Source: Triglochin maritima
Lineage: Eukaryota; Streptophyta; Magnoliopsida; Alismatales; Juncaginaceae
DNA: 64,000 bases
Direction: 5' to 3'
NCBI GenBank assembly: GCA_963682175.1
Contig: OY821775.1
Coordinates: forward strand, 9,148,501-9,212,500
Position 1 is the stretch's first letter, and each line of letters starts with the position of its first letter. The notes below the pieces were generated by a model, which was not told the origin of the DNA, ran no database searches, and was given only the letters and a program-made list of their open reading frames with translations. This document shows, one piece after another, positions 1 through 12,384 of the stretch. The position numbers and the translations under genes are program-made.

Positions 1-91
1 ACATACTACGTACAATAATCCTTCTATGTGATTAGATAAAGTAGATGTCATGCTAAAAATACGATTAAGTATGAGAATTAGCTAACAAGGC

Positions 92-103
92 TCTGATACC
101 AAA
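92..103 (-). other. tRNA primer-binding site of an LTR element
   Basis: On the minus strand this reads as the TGGTATCAGAGC word, the usual initiator-methionine tRNA complementary site of plant Copia elements. It lies directly next to a TG that opens an LTR at position 104. The internal region of the element would therefore run off the left edge of the window, and the LTR to the right is its 5' LTR on the minus strand. Confidence 0.6.
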
Positions 104-666
104 TGTAGGATCGTGTGGGTTATGAGTCCACAATACTAATCACTTTTATCCTTAATTACCTACTTGTTTGATTTATCAAAGATGTGCAGCGCAATAAAAA
201 CAAGCAAGTAGGGAAGGAATATGCAAACCACAATCAACACGGAGGTTTTTTATAGAGGTTCGGCACCCCACCCGGGTCCTAGTCATCTCTTGCAAGCTTC
301 GCTCGGATCACCGAGCTCCGCTCACGACTTCACTAACCACTCTCCATTCCGGGCCAGGAGAGAACACATTTACAATCTTCAAGCTCGCGAACAACCCTCG
401 TCGAGCTTGACTCCACCTCTCACAATCCGAGAGGGCACTTCGGGCTCTCACCGAAGTCTATACTTGTGTCTTGGGCTTTCACCAAGACCCTTGCTTCTTG
501 TGAAAGATTGAGTGGAACAACACTCTCTAAACTTGAGCACACTTGAGTAGAATATGAATTAAGACTAAAGTGTGGAAGGTTTTGAGTTTTTGTGTGTTTG
601 GATCTTCTCTCTAATGTCGGGGACAAATATGAGTGGGAGAGTTGTGTTAAAATGTGTTTTACAACT

Positions 667-677
667 CTATTTATAAG
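667..677 (-). promoter_or_regulatory. LTR TATA box
   Basis: Minus-strand CTTATAAATAG is a canonical plant TATA box. It lies about 95 bp downstream (in the minus direction) of the palindrome array and agrees in orientation with the primer-binding site at 92-103. Confidence 0.55.
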
Positions 678-770
678 CATTAGAGAGAATAGAGCCGTTG
701 GGGTTGATTGAGTATGAGTTGGTAAAGATACACAAAACAGAAACCTGCAGGACGCAATTCTGCCTAAAAA

Positions 771-1072
771 CGGTCGACCGAAACGGGTATGTCGTTCGAC
801 CGTTTGGTCAAATTTCAGCTTTGACTTGAGTTAACTTAAGTTAACGGTCAAACAGGCTCAGGGGATTGTTCGACCGAATTAGTCCAGGCACTTGTGGGAG
901 ACCAAATTGTGTTGGTTCGGTCGACCGTTAGGAAAGTTTTGGTCGACCGGAGGTTTGGTAATTTTGGGGTATTCGGGAATAATACGAATACGACCGTTGA
1001 ATATAATACGACAAAACAAACGGTCTGAAATATGTGTAAACGGTCGAACGGAAAGGTTTCAACGGTCGACCG
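771..1072. repeat. CGGTCGACCG palindrome array 1
   Basis: Four exact GGTCGACC cores and several one-base variants (TTCGACCG, GGTCGAAC) occur within 300 bp, in the inferred U3 of the left-edge LTR. The 10-bp palindrome holds three CpG dinucleotides and a SalI site. Confidence 0.8.
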
Positions 1073-1452
1073 TTTTGGTCCAGACAGTTCAAGTTTTGTT
1101 TAAGTGTTTTCCGGTTCTAGTTTGGATGATCTATTGAAGTCCAAATTATGTGAAATTTTGTGTGTGACTTCTATAGGGAACCTAGTGTGTGGTTGAGTAG
1201 TTTTTAACTCAAGTATGCTCAATTACACAAGGTTCCTAAAGACTCAAAGAAATGCAAAATACATGTCTTCAAATGAGCTTGATTACATGTCTTGACTTGA
1301 TTTCCTTTCTTCCTTGAGTCTTGATCACCTGTAGAGGTTAGCAAAAAACAATATATATGCAATGCAACATGTGTGCTACTCTACATGATCATAATTAAGA
1401 TTAGGTTGATTAAATCATCAAAACAAAGATTAAGGCCAAAAAGCCAACACGC

Positions 1453-1596
1453 ACAAGCTGTAATACCGATATTTACTCGAGAGACAACAACTGCTCACAC
1501 AAGTTATAATACCGTTGCACACTCGCTGCTGAAAACATGACTGCTTATACAAGCTGTAATACCCCAGGGGCTGCTCACACAAGCTGTAATACCCCC
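1453..1596. repeat. Short tandem repeats containing TGTAATACC
   Basis: Four imperfect copies of a word like CACAAGCTGTAATACC occur 28 to 52 bp apart. TGTAATACCCC is a common start of plant Ty3-type LTRs, so an LTR may begin near 1586 and run to about 3158 (ending ATTATACA). No matching target-site duplication was found, so that element is not annotated as such. Confidence 0.4.
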
Positions 1597-1796
1597 TCAG
1601 CCGGCCAACGCCAAGCATGCTTCCTGCTCAACCGAGCCGGATACGATGTCATGCAATACAATGCAATTCAATACAATACATAAGGATCTGCTATCCCATA
1701 ACAAAGTCTCGATGCATGTGATGGAAACAGTATAAATCCACGTGTCAACGCGTCCAAAAACAATCACACAAACAAAATAGTCCAGTGCACAAATAG

Positions 1797-2450
1797 TCGA
1801 CCGAACAAGGCAAACGGCCGACCAGACGACCGTTAATACCGGTACTTGGTTCAAACTTCAATCATACGGTCGAACCAACAATATACAAGAAACGGTCGAA
1901 CAAAGTCTACTGGCGGTCGATCGTTTGGAAGGTCTACGCCACACATAAAATAAATACAAACGTCCAATCGGTCGAACGACAAGGGGGACCCAGTCGACCG
2001 AAAAATATTAGGGACTTCAAGTCTCAATTCCAACTTCCACCGGTCGATCTAAAGTTGTCAACCGGTCGACCGTTTGGATCAAGGACAACGGTCGATCCAA
2101 TACATAACGGTCGCACAACAATTTAGTTAACTTAAACTATCGGTTGAACAAATCATATAGGTGATTGACCGTTTAGAAGGTCTAGACATCAACCGACTTG
2201 CTACAGGTACAATCGGTCGAACAGATCAAAAGGCGGTCGGCCGTTTAGATGGTCTACGCCCCCAACCGACCTACCAACAATGTAACCAGTCGAACGACAA
2301 ATGAGACTCGTTCGACCGAAACACCCCAGAGTCTCCCTAATATGCTTAACCAATCGACTGATCGAGGACATCGTTCGACCGGTACAATGCAGATTCCTAA
2401 ATTAACACTACGATCAGTCGACCGAAGCACACGTCGGTCGACCGAACAGT
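1797..2450. repeat. Degenerate CGGTCGACCG palindrome array 2
   Basis: About twenty CGGTCGANCG-like words occur in 650 bp, most of them one base away from the palindrome and only a few exact (for example near 2060 and 2434). Unlike the other arrays, no convincing TATA box was found beside it. It is followed by a CT-rich tract (2600-3000) resembling an untranslated leader, which suggests a plus-oriented LTR. Confidence 0.65.
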
Positions 2451-2599
2451 GCAGCAAAATGCTGCACAACAACACCAACGAGGCTACCTGCCACCGTCCG
2501 ACAAACACTTCACACTCCTCGGGTGAGCACCAATAATGAACTTGGCATACCTTGGAACTTGAAAAAGCTTCTGAAGATCAACGACGCTCCAAAAGACGT

Positions 2600-3000
2600 C
2601 GACGCGATCACTACCTCCTTTCGTCGAATTCCGACGAAACGGCAAACTCGAATCTTCTTCCTCCTTCGCTTCCTCTTCTATTCCGATCTCAATCTTCACT
2701 CAACTCTCAAAACTCTTTTCTTCTCACCCTTTTCTCCACTCCTACATTTTCACCAACAACACTCCTCTTCATCAACCAAACTCAACTTCAATACCCAACA
2801 CAAATCCTCCTCCTCTTCTCAAGCTCAGCTCTTCTTCTCAAATCTCTCACTCACTTATCAGCTCTCCCTCTTTTCCTTTATCCAAGCAACCCCAAATCTC
2901 ACCCACCCAACTCTTCCTTCTCTTACTTCCTCTCTTCTCTAACTCTTCCAACTCTTCTATCACAACAAAGAACTTCACGTCTCACACCTCACCTCACTTA
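2600..3000 (+). other. CT-rich tract without a credible gene
   Basis: Pyrimidine-rich sequence opens two overlapping reading frames made almost wholly of Ser, Leu, Pro, Thr and Phe. That is composition, not protein signal. It may be the leader of an LTR promoter lying to its left. Confidence 0.5.
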
Positions 3001-3159
3001 AATACATCAACCCAATCCACCCAAATTGCACACAAAACCCAAACTTATCCTAAAACCACACATCACACATACAGCAAAACCAAATTGATAACCTCAATCT
3101 TAATTAAATTCCAAATAAAATTTGAGTTATCACAAAAGCCTAAAGGCCCAAATTATACA

Positions 3160-4640
3160 AGGAATATAGTAAGGTTTAGTTTAATATATATATCGACAAA
3201 ATGACAATGATGGATATGCAGTTTTTTTGTTCTGAATTCTTATGCAAAAAATATGATTTGACATGTTACCAGGATTCTTGTTTCAAAAAGTATGATATGT
3301 CGCAAAATCTTGTTTTCCTACTAATTTTTTTGACTTTAACGAAAAAAATTCAATTTTACTATTCACAAATCTTATTTTAAATAGACTAATATTACATGAT
3401 AACTTACTCAGGTTTTTACATTTTACTTTTGTACGAGTGGATTAAACTAATTCATTTGATATAATAAGCCTTGTATTGCTTAACCAGTTAATTGGTTATC
3501 CTGTCACCCGATTAACTCATGTTAACTGAATCCTTCTCCCACACCCTATTAGGATTCAAGCAACATAATAGAAGTTTTCCCCCACCAAACAAATCGAACA
3601 AATATGTTCAGGTTTGGAGGGTTCCCTTTGATTTCCCGAGAATTCTCAGTTCATATTCTCCGACCGCTATTTATGGTTTTAATAATGTAATCTTGGTTTC
3701 CCCTTCACTACTCGGAAACATATTTAAATTAAAGCTGCTCAATTTTAAATAAATATTCATGTTCTTCTAACTAGTCACCGATTCACAGTTCGTCCTCTTA
3801 AATCTTAATACATGTTTGTGTGGGTAGATATTCCAACGTGCACATAAAAATTTAAACAAAATAATTAAAATGTCGTAAAAAACCTCTTCGTTGATGGCTA
3901 AAATCAAAATCATAAATTAGCAGCGTCAAAATTGAAATCGTGGACATCATTAGAATGTCAGTGTTGTTAAAAATCTTGTGAACTTATTGATAAACAACTT
4001 TGATGAACTTGACAAAGAATGTACGACCAACTCAGGATAGTTTGGTTGGGTAATTTTTAGTCTTGTGCATAACAAAAATAAAATCCGAGTAGTCCCACTC
4101 ACATATTTGGAATGTTTGATATTTAAAACAAGCTGTCTCGGGAATTTTTGAGGATCCGTGCGAAAATCAACAATGAGACTCCTAAATTTGAAAAAAAATG
4201 TCTTCCTAGTTTAAATAATAAAAATTTCACTAACTTAGTGCAATATTACTTGAAATTTTTTGTCCTCCTAGCATTATTTTAGACAAATTTATCAATGTTT
4301 ATGTGTTACCTATGAGTTAACACTAATTTCTTTGCAACCTAATAAGCTCATGTACATTTTTTTTTGAGGCCCCTCAAAATGAGGCACGGAGCAGAAATTC
4401 ACCCTGCTCCTGCTATGGGTCGTGCTTGATTTAAAATTATATATGGGTAGTAAAATGGATAAAATTCAAAAAGAAAATAAAACAAAAAATGTATCGACGA
4501 GTTTCACCTTTTAGCAACCTTAAATCTTTTAATCCTACCTTCAAAAGCAAAATAAAATCGTTACTTAGGAAATAAATACATGGACACCTTACTGAACTAT
4601 CTGAATTAAGGCCGAAAGTATCATTATCCTCTTATTATAT
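3160..4640. other. AT-rich intergenic spacer
   Basis: No gene, RNA or bounded repeat was recognised. Reading frames are short and of low complexity. The right part is the likely promoter region of the gene starting at 4787, but no clear TATA box was picked out. Confidence 0.5.
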
Positions 4641-4786
4641 TTATATTTTTTTTTCTTCAAAAGAGTGAAAAACGTAATAACTATTGTTCAGTTAAGAACC
4701 GAAGAAGATAAGAGAAAATGCGTCGAGACAACAGATAACGCTACTACGCCCACAACTTCACTAACTATCCCCTCAACTCCAAACCA

Positions 4787-6701
4787 ATGGCGACGACGAC
4801 CGTCGCCGCCGCCCTCTCCACCGCCGCCGGAAGAACTTGGAAGACCACCAGAACCCCAACCTCCCGGCGAAGCCCCCCAACCCGAATCTCCTGCGTAGGA
4901 TGGGTAAGAACCAAACCCCAACCCTCCTTCCCCCTCCCACTCCACCCCACTAGGGTTTCCCTCACCGTGCTCGAACTCTTGAAAGGACCCGGAGGGGATC
5001 CTCGGACCTCCCAGCGGAGGCCACATCGCGAGGATGGAGTTCAAGAGGCGCCTCGAGAAGGACGCCGATGCGCGGGAGGCGTTCGAGCGGCAGGTCCGGG
5101 AGGAGCAGGAGAGGCGCCGGAAGCTCCGGGAGGTGAGGACAAAGAAAAGTTCTGAATTTGTATTTATTTTTTTGGAGTTTCGTTTTTACGATTTTTGGTG
5201 GTTTAGTCTCGAGTTGTGCCGGAGACGATGGCGGGGTTGGTGGAGTACTTTCTGGACACGGAGGCGCAGGATCTGGAGTTCGAGATCGCTAGAATAAGAA
5301 CGAGGTGAGTCCGTGAAAATTTGGTTGGTTCACCGCCTCTTGCGAACCTAAGCACTTAAAGTCTGAGGGTACTGAATCTAACTTTATTATGAATTTCTTT
5401 GTATTTCTTGTTTTAAGCAATGTGAGACCATATTCCTGCCAGAGGTTTTCGATCGGTGGTTTGATTTCGGTATGCATCTGATGAAAATGGATTTTTCGAA
5501 TGGTTATGGAAGGAATTATTTTGTTATTTGCGGTTTTGCTTCAGGTTCGCTTGTTCATTGGAATTTGTTGTTGAACTTTGTTTTTCAGAAAGGAAATTTG
5601 AAGTGTTCATGATCTGGTCTAGTGTAATTGGTTTAGTTTACATTGATCCATAGTCAAGTTGAACTAGCATAAGTCATTGTAGGCATGGTTCCTAAACCTT
5701 TAGAACTTGTAGTTTGCAGAGTTTGTTTTATCATCATTTTTTTTATATTAGGCACAATATAGTAAAGATAGTTAATACTTATGATTAGCTTCTAAAATTT
5801 ACTCAACTGGGCTGTGGAGTGTGAGTTTCCAACATCCTCTTAACCTCGTGCTTGCCTCCAATTCTTATGCCTATTTTGTGAAGCAAAATTACGTGGTGGT
5901 TCCAGCTGACCTTTAAACTCTTTTAGAGGCATCTGTCTTCTATTTATTTTCTTCGTCAAATGATACATTAAAACGGCAGGTTAACAAAGGAATTTTTTGA
6001 CCATGTGCAACTTGAACTCAGTCAACTTCGCTTTGCAGTATCTAAGACCAAGGTTTGGTCTTGTACTCTTGTTGGTAGTTCATTACTTCATTGCTAGTTT
6101 TCTTTTTGAAGGAGAGCAATCTGATGCTTAATTTACTTTACAGGAGATGGAGGATAGGTTGATCGAGTTAGAAGCAATGCAAAAGGTTTTGATGGAAGGA
6201 ACAGGTTTACTAGTTGTTACTTGTGGTAGGATCTAATTACTCTTCTATTGTTTGTCAGTTATGATTGTGCCTTTTGTTCTGTATAGAGGCATATGACAAA
6301 ATGCAAGTTGACCTCGTACTGGCAAAGCAAAGGCTGGCCAAAATATTGCAATCCGAGGACAGGAAATCAACAGTATGAAACTTTTAGACAAGATCTTGTA
6401 ATGCTTGTTGTTGCATAATGCATTGCTTACGTTTGTACCTTGGGCAGCTATTGGAGATGGTTGAGCATAACGAGCTCAGCATGTCTGTTTTGGCCCTTCT
6501 CGATGAGAACATAGCAAGTGCACGAAGAAGTAACCAGGTAGGAACTCTCTGTAATTGTCATTCTGTTCGTTTTTAAGTTGGCTAATATCCTTTTCATTCG
6601 TTGCTTTAACTTCAATTTTATTATCTCATCCTTGACAGAAAGAAGCTGCAGATTACATGCAGGATATTCGATCGACGATGCTCAAGTACATGACCAAATG
6701 A
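4787..6701 (+). CDS. Plastid-targeted coiled-coil protein, eight exons
   Basis: Function is not recognised. The inferred exons are 4787-4903, 4986-5132, 5207-5304, 5980-6052, 6144-6204, 6287-6372, 6448-6537 and 6639-6701. All introns have GT-AG ends, the phases agree, and the product is 244 residues. The first 39 residues (MATTTVAAALSTAAGR, rich in Ala, Ser, Thr and Arg with almost no acid) look like a chloroplast transit peptide. The rest is charged and helical: a heptad-rich stretch with EFKRRLEKDADAREAFE, then VPETMAGLVEYFLDTEAQ, then LTKEFFDHVQLELSQLRF, ending in a basic KYMTK. The start has a good context (ACCAATGGCG). I infer a stromal structural or assembly factor. The gene model rests on reading continuity and splice sites only. 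Confidence 0.8.
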
Positions 6702-6829
6702 TCAAGAAGTACATTCCTTTTTATGAGTTCAATTGTTCAGTCATCATGTTTGCCTCCTTTAACGTTATATATACGTGCCATCAAATTTTGTATAACTGGA
6801 TTTCATTTCTATTTACGTAATTCGTGCTC

Positions 6830-7900
6830 ATAGTAAATGGACTCGTTGCATCATTTTTAAAAATGCTATTTTTTGTTTGTAAAAAACGAAGGTATTTTCC
6901 GAAATGAAGGAGCTGGGGATGGGGGGATATGTTTCAAAATGTCACGATAAACCACTTGTTTCTCTCCTTTTCCCGCGATTTTTTTTATTCACGAATTCAT
7001 TTTAACAATGTCATTTTTTTGATATTAAGTAATATTGCGTTTTTTTTCACATGCTTGTTCGGGAAAGAGAGAACAATTTGTATTGTGTAATAAATATGTT
7101 ATGAATATCAATATTTTGTTCAGAACCCGAAGTGGATATTTACGATACGGTATTGTAGTACATAGAACTTCAAATTTGGGAGCAAGATAAATCGAAAAGT
7201 CTAAAATTCACGACACATTTAAATCTTTCATTATTATTTTTTTAAACAAAAGCTACAAGGACTAAAACAAGAGCACCAACTCGATTACAAAAAACTTGAA
7301 GATTCAAACTCAACAAACATATACATTGATTTCGTAGGTTGAGCTTAGAAAAGAAACACTAGATAAGTATTTCGCACATGAGTATTAATCGAACAAATGA
7401 CAGTTTTTTATTATGAAAAACAAACGACATGTTTTTCCTTTCGAAAATTAACAAATGACATAAGTAGATCTGGGGGTTTCCTTCATTTTCTTCTTCTTCT
7501 TTGGTAGTCTTCTTCATCTAGCAAGATTGTACTACATGTGGTACCAAACACAAGACTAGCAAGTAGAGAAAATGATAACTAATCACCAATCTAATCATAT
7601 GGTAGTCTAATTCTCTATATGTAAGGGGCGATTAATGATTAGTACTCGGGAAGTTAACGGAAGTCTGAAATTTCACTTTATGGCTTCCATTTATTTTAGA
7701 ATAGAAGTTCAAGAAATCATCTTAAATAATTTTTTGAGTCTTGAAGTCCTTTAGAAACTTGAATTTCGGATTTTTAAAGTTCTTCGTGTTCCAATCTCAC
7801 AAAAGTCGAGACTTCAACGACATTAGAGAAACAAAGATGAAAGGTTAAATCTATCGACCCGAACTTGAACTTAAAAAATCTAACTCATTTTCAATCCAAC
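6830..7900. other. AT-rich intergenic spacer
   Basis: Lies between the coiled-coil gene and the nitroreductase-like pseudogene. No gene, RNA or bounded mobile element was seen. Confidence 0.5.
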
Positions 7901-7922
7901 CAAATCTCAAGAAAGTCGACGC

Positions 7923-10652
7923 ATGGGAGTGGCAAAGACGGTTTTCCTCCAGCAGCTTCTCCTCTCTTCCACTCGCCACAACCCCCTTCTTCCTCTCCAA
8001 ACCCAAACCTTTCTCCACCACAATCACAATCACAATCACAATGACCTCCTCCCCCTCACAACACTACCACGAGCAAACGAAGCACTCCCTAACCCGCTAC
8101 GCACGTAGGCCCCGCGGCCTAGACTGGTCGAACCAACCCAACCCTTTCCTCCGGCAACCTCCACCCCACCGAGGCCTACATCCTCTCCCCTCCCCGAAAC
8201 CTCCTCCGGCTTCGTCGCCCACTACGCGCCCAAGGAACATGCTTTGGAGGTCAGGGCGGAGCTGGACGCTCGGTTTTTTCACAGGATTTCTCCTCAAGGT
8301 GGCGCCTTTCTTGTTGGCTTCTCGTCGGTTCTGTGGCGGGAGGCCTGGAAGTACGGAGAACGCGCGTTCCGGTACTGTAATCATGACGTCGGGCATGCCT
8401 TTGGGGCTGTGGCGGTGGCTGCGGCTGCGTTGGGGTGGGACGTTAGGGTTTTGGATGGGCTGGGTGGGGAAGAGGTGAGGACTTTGTTGGGGATTGGGAT
8501 GGGGTTTGATGGTGGAAGACCGGAGGTGTTGCCGTCTCGCCCGGCGATGGGTTGTATGCCTTGGGTTGAGTTGGAGCATCCCGATTGCGTTCTTCTTGTT
8601 TTTCCCGCAGGAATGGAGGTTTCGGTTGATTACACGGAGTTGAGTGATGAGGTTGCGAAATTCAGGTCTTTGGAGCTGGTTGGGAAGCCGAATTCGCTTA
8701 GCAAGGAGCATGTTTGTTGGGACATTATTTATAGGACGGCCGAGGCCGTCGAGAAGCCGTTGGCGCCTGGTGATGTTTTCTCGATCAATCCGTTTCGGAG
8801 CAGTGGGTTGATTTCGGAAGGATTGTATAAGGATTTCACGGTCAGAGAGCTTGTTAGGAAGCGAAGGAGTGCTGTGGATATGGACGGAGTTTATGTCATG
8901 GGTAGAGATACATTTTATCAGGTTTTGCTCCGTTGCCTTCCTTCGGGAAAGCTTGGTCCTGGGGAGAAGCAAGGGAAGCAGTTCGCATTGCCGTTTAGAG
9001 TGCTGCCGGGGATTCGGAGGTCCATGCTGTACTGTTTGTTCATAGGGTAGCGGATTTGCCGAGAGGCTTATATTTCTTGGTGAGAAATGAAGATCACTTT
9101 GATAATCTTAAAAGAGCAATGAGGTCAGAGTTTGAATGGGAGAAACCTGATGGTTGTCCTGCTGAATTGCCTATGTATAGATTGGCAGCAGGAGATTGCA
9201 GAAGGCTCTCGAAACAGGTTTCATGCCATCAGGTATAATTTCTTGTTTTGTGACTTCTATCTTGTTACTCGCCTTGTCTTGGAGGTTGACGTCATTTTTA
9301 AATTCTATAGAATTTTCAAAAAACAAGATGCAATCCAAGATGTGCAATTGGCATGATTTGTGTATGCTTCCCTTGTTTGGACTTCGGATAAACATGTCAA
9401 TGTCAAACACCAGTTATTAAAATTTTCATATGGTGTTGTATTAATATAACTTTCTCGAACTCACGTGGAGTTGTTGATCATTTGTGAAACACAAAAACAT
9501 ATGTTAATGTATATATGATCCTACTTGTCGTGTAACATGGTCATCAAGTCACCCAACTGTGAAGTTCAAAGTGTACCTTTTATGAATTTGGTTCCCAGAT
9601 TCTTGATTGCTTATTTCTGAAGTAAACATCTTCATTGAACGAAAGAAAACTTGGTTATTGGGGATCTTACACAAAGCAAAATAACTTGTATCATTCTGTT
9701 ACCTTTATGAAATCCTCCCAGTCATATGTTGTTGCGTTCTTAACAATTTTCGTTGTCACTAATCCTGATAAGGCTGAGATTTTCTTTGCTTTAGGTTTGT
9801 TCATGTATCCATTCTTAACAATGTTGGTGGACACAATTTAGAATTTTTGCAGAGAATAGGGACTTTCTGGTTTCTAAGACATCATGATTCATTTGAATCA
9901 TCAATTACTTCTTTTTTTATTAAGAATCATCACTTGACATTGTTCCCCAGTGTTACTATGATCAAACATCTCAGATTCCCAACGAATATGGAGTATAGAC
10001 GTATGACAGTGCATCTCTTTTTCTCTACTGAACTCTCAGGATATTGCTTCCGATGGATGCTTCAGTCTTGCCATGATAGCACGTTTCGAGCCAGCTTTAC
10101 ATGAAAAGAATGCTTGGATGTATCCCCGATTATTTTGGGAGACTGGAGTCCTTGGTCAACTGTTGTATCTTGAAGCTCATGCAGTTGGCATATCTGGCAC
10201 TGGAATTGGCTGCTATTTTGATGACGCTGGTATGTCTTTCTAGACAACAAAATGTTCACAACTCTTTCGGATTGTCTTCACATACCATGCTTGACTATTT
10301 CAACAGCATTTATTTCTAGTACACATTTAGACGTTATCACATGATAAAGAAAATATCTGGTCATGTGAATTTGAATACATCATCCCATTTTTTGATTAGG
10401 GTGGTTGGATGATCATTTCTTTTTTTCTTTTTTTTGTCTGTTATCTTTTCATTACTTCAAATGATAAAGCCTCAAACTCCATTGTCAGTAGTGATAAGAT
10501 CTCCGTTTGCCTTTTCAATGCAGTGCATGACATTCTTGGATTGAGAGGGAAGGAATTCCAGAGTCTTCATCACTTCACAGTGGGAAAGCCCAGTGTTGGA
10601 CAAGAGAATTCTGAGTTTGCCTGCCTATCCAGGTCCAGAAATAGACGCTTAA
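7923..10652 (+). pseudogene. SagB-type nitroreductase-like pseudogene
   Basis: The pieces match the plant member of the SagB-type dehydrogenase (nitroreductase, FMN-dependent) family: HEQTKHSLTRYAR and DWSNQPNPF, then GNLHPTEAY, then a long block 8244-9010 with NHDVGHAFGAVA and RELVRKRRSAVDMDG. Inferred exons are 7923-9232, 10040-10229 (IASDGCFSLAMIARFEP) and 10524-10652, all with GT-AG borders. The reading frame is broken at least four times: near 8060, between about 8150 and 8200, near 9010 (one G short in a G run; the other frame continues as VHAVLFVHRVADLPRG) and near 10590 (one extra base). NPFLR runs directly into GNLHPTEAY, so a segment normally between them (my recollection: several tens of residues) seems deleted. 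It is either a recent pseudogene or, less likely, a locus with several assembly indels; the neighbouring genes read cleanly. Confidence 0.75.
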
Positions 10653-10689
10653 CTATAACATGGTTATATCTCTCGGTGGACGCAAAAAC

Positions 10690-12380
10690 ATAAAATAGGG
10701 AGTTGTACATTTATACGGAGTTACCAACATGAAGTCTGAGAAGAGTAAATATATGGTTGCCTGCTGTTTACACATTTTATGAGTATTCTGATCGTGTTAT
10801 CGGCACCGTGTATTTTTGCTGCTGTACATGCAAATAAGTTCATGGGCCTTTTTTCTTTGGGTGGTGATTGTACCTCTATACGAGCTGACGAACTTAATGT
10901 GTTTTTCTGTATCGGCTGATGTGCAAATTTGGTTATCATCTACATAGTGCTAGTGCGTATAACAAGTTTATACTTAATGATTCACCTTTCACAGGGCCCC
11001 AAATGGGAGGTTTATCTCGTTGTATCGTTCGTCTAATATGAGTTGTGGTCAAAAAATCCACTTAATAAATGAGATATGTTGTGGTTATTTCTCAACCCAA
11101 ATTGCAACCCGTAAAAAATATATTTACTTTTAATTAATATATTTTATATTATAAATTATAAATATAATTAAGATTTTAAATCTAATTTAGTAAAAAATGA
11201 CATCTTACTTTATATCATGGAGATATGGACTTGTGACAATGAGATTGTGGATTGTGGTTTGTAGTCGTTAGATTAAATGACTATTTATGTGTTTATGCAC
11301 TTTATGTATGTTTTTTTATTTGTTTTTGAAATGCATATTATCATATTTTGGATATGAAACTATAAAAGTGTTATATGTTATGAAAATATATTATGTTGTA
11401 TGTATTCTGTTTCTTCATTTTTTTGGGTGATATATATAAACTTGTTGTTGCACATGTTCTTAGTAATAAGATTGTACGAGTTCTAATTTATAAAAAATCT
11501 AAATACTCAAGTCACGTAACTTATTTAACCCGTCTAATCTGCCACCCTTAGGCGGGGTGACTAGCGGTTGTTAAATTTTTGCCTCGCTCCGTTCCACCTC
11601 GCTATCCAATTAATTTAGGAATGACAAGTAGGATAGCGGCGAGGCAAAAAATCACCCCACGTTGTCCCATTTACACCCCTAACCTTTTACGCATCGGAGT
11701 AAAATGATTTTTTTGTTGTAATCTTAAATACTAATCTCACTGGAGAAGGTAATGACTTATAGAGGAACTAATATGGTAAATGGACATGATGACTATCGGG
11801 AAGGAATTGCAAAATAAAAAGAAATTCTGAGCACATATGTTGCAGGATTTCATCTCATATGTGCAGGATTTCATCTAAGAGGTATTGTAGGAATCTGTTT
11901 GATTTACTCTCAGTTGTGAGTAAGTTGATTATATACTAACTGAGCTGGTATCTGCGAACCATTTGAAGATATATCCACAAGATTGCCTTGGTTTGATATA
12001 CAAGCAGATGTAGATTTGTATCGATATCTCATTCATTGGTCACTAATGTTAAAGTTGGCCATGATACATAACTTTTGACACTTTTGTGAATCTTACCTTG
12101 AGAAAGATTACTTGGCCATGATGTTGAAGTACATCTGGAGGTATTCGAATGTTGATTGCCGGACATCCTCAATATTCTATTCGAGAAGTTCGTTTGTCGG
12201 TAGTAAACAGCACTCCTGGCTCGCATGCTTTGATGCAGATTAATCTATTAACAAGTCTCCAAATTCCGGCATTAAACAAGAGACTATTACTGATTAAGTG
12301 CCAGCTCTTCAGATCACACACGATAAACATAACTTAATTATTACGGGACATCCTCATCGTATATTCCTCTGCCATGTTAT
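10690..12380. other. Intergenic spacer with an imperfect inverted repeat
   Basis: AT-rich sequence without a credible gene. At 11553-11658 two arms share GGGGTGA, TTTTTGCCTCGC and CGCTATCC in inverted order, and CACCCCTAA follows. This resembles the end of a hAT-type MITE, but no matching left end or duplication was found. Confidence 0.45.
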
Positions 12381-12384
12381 TATT

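Larger units (their letters stand above)
104..1449 (-). mobile_element. 5' LTR of a truncated retrotransposon
   Basis: The LTR begins with TGTAGGATCG immediately after the primer-binding site. The right limit is a guess, placed at the CCAACA near 1449; no target-site duplication can be checked because the other end lies outside the window. A TATA box is visible on the minus strand at 667-677, and the palindrome array at 771-1072 sits upstream of it, as expected for U3. The ORFs inside (for example 221-511) have no recognisable protein similarity and are treated as chance. Confidence 0.5.

Noticed and set aside
2523..3001. Overlapping ORFs of 139 and 149 residues
   Set aside because: Ser/Leu/Pro/Phe-only composition from a CT-rich tract; no family motif and both frames equally long.
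1586..3158. A complete LTR from TGTAATACCCC to ATTATACA
   Set aside because: Start and end words are suggestive, but the flanking pentamers differ and no TATA box was found; recorded only as repeats.
4688..5044. 118-residue Gly-rich minus-strand ORF
   Set aside because: Antisense of exons 1-2 of the plastid coiled-coil gene; Gly-rich because of GC-rich codons opposite.
8097..8972. 291-residue minus-strand ORF
   Set aside because: Antisense shadow of the GC-rich nitroreductase-like exon; that exon's plus strand has clear family motifs.
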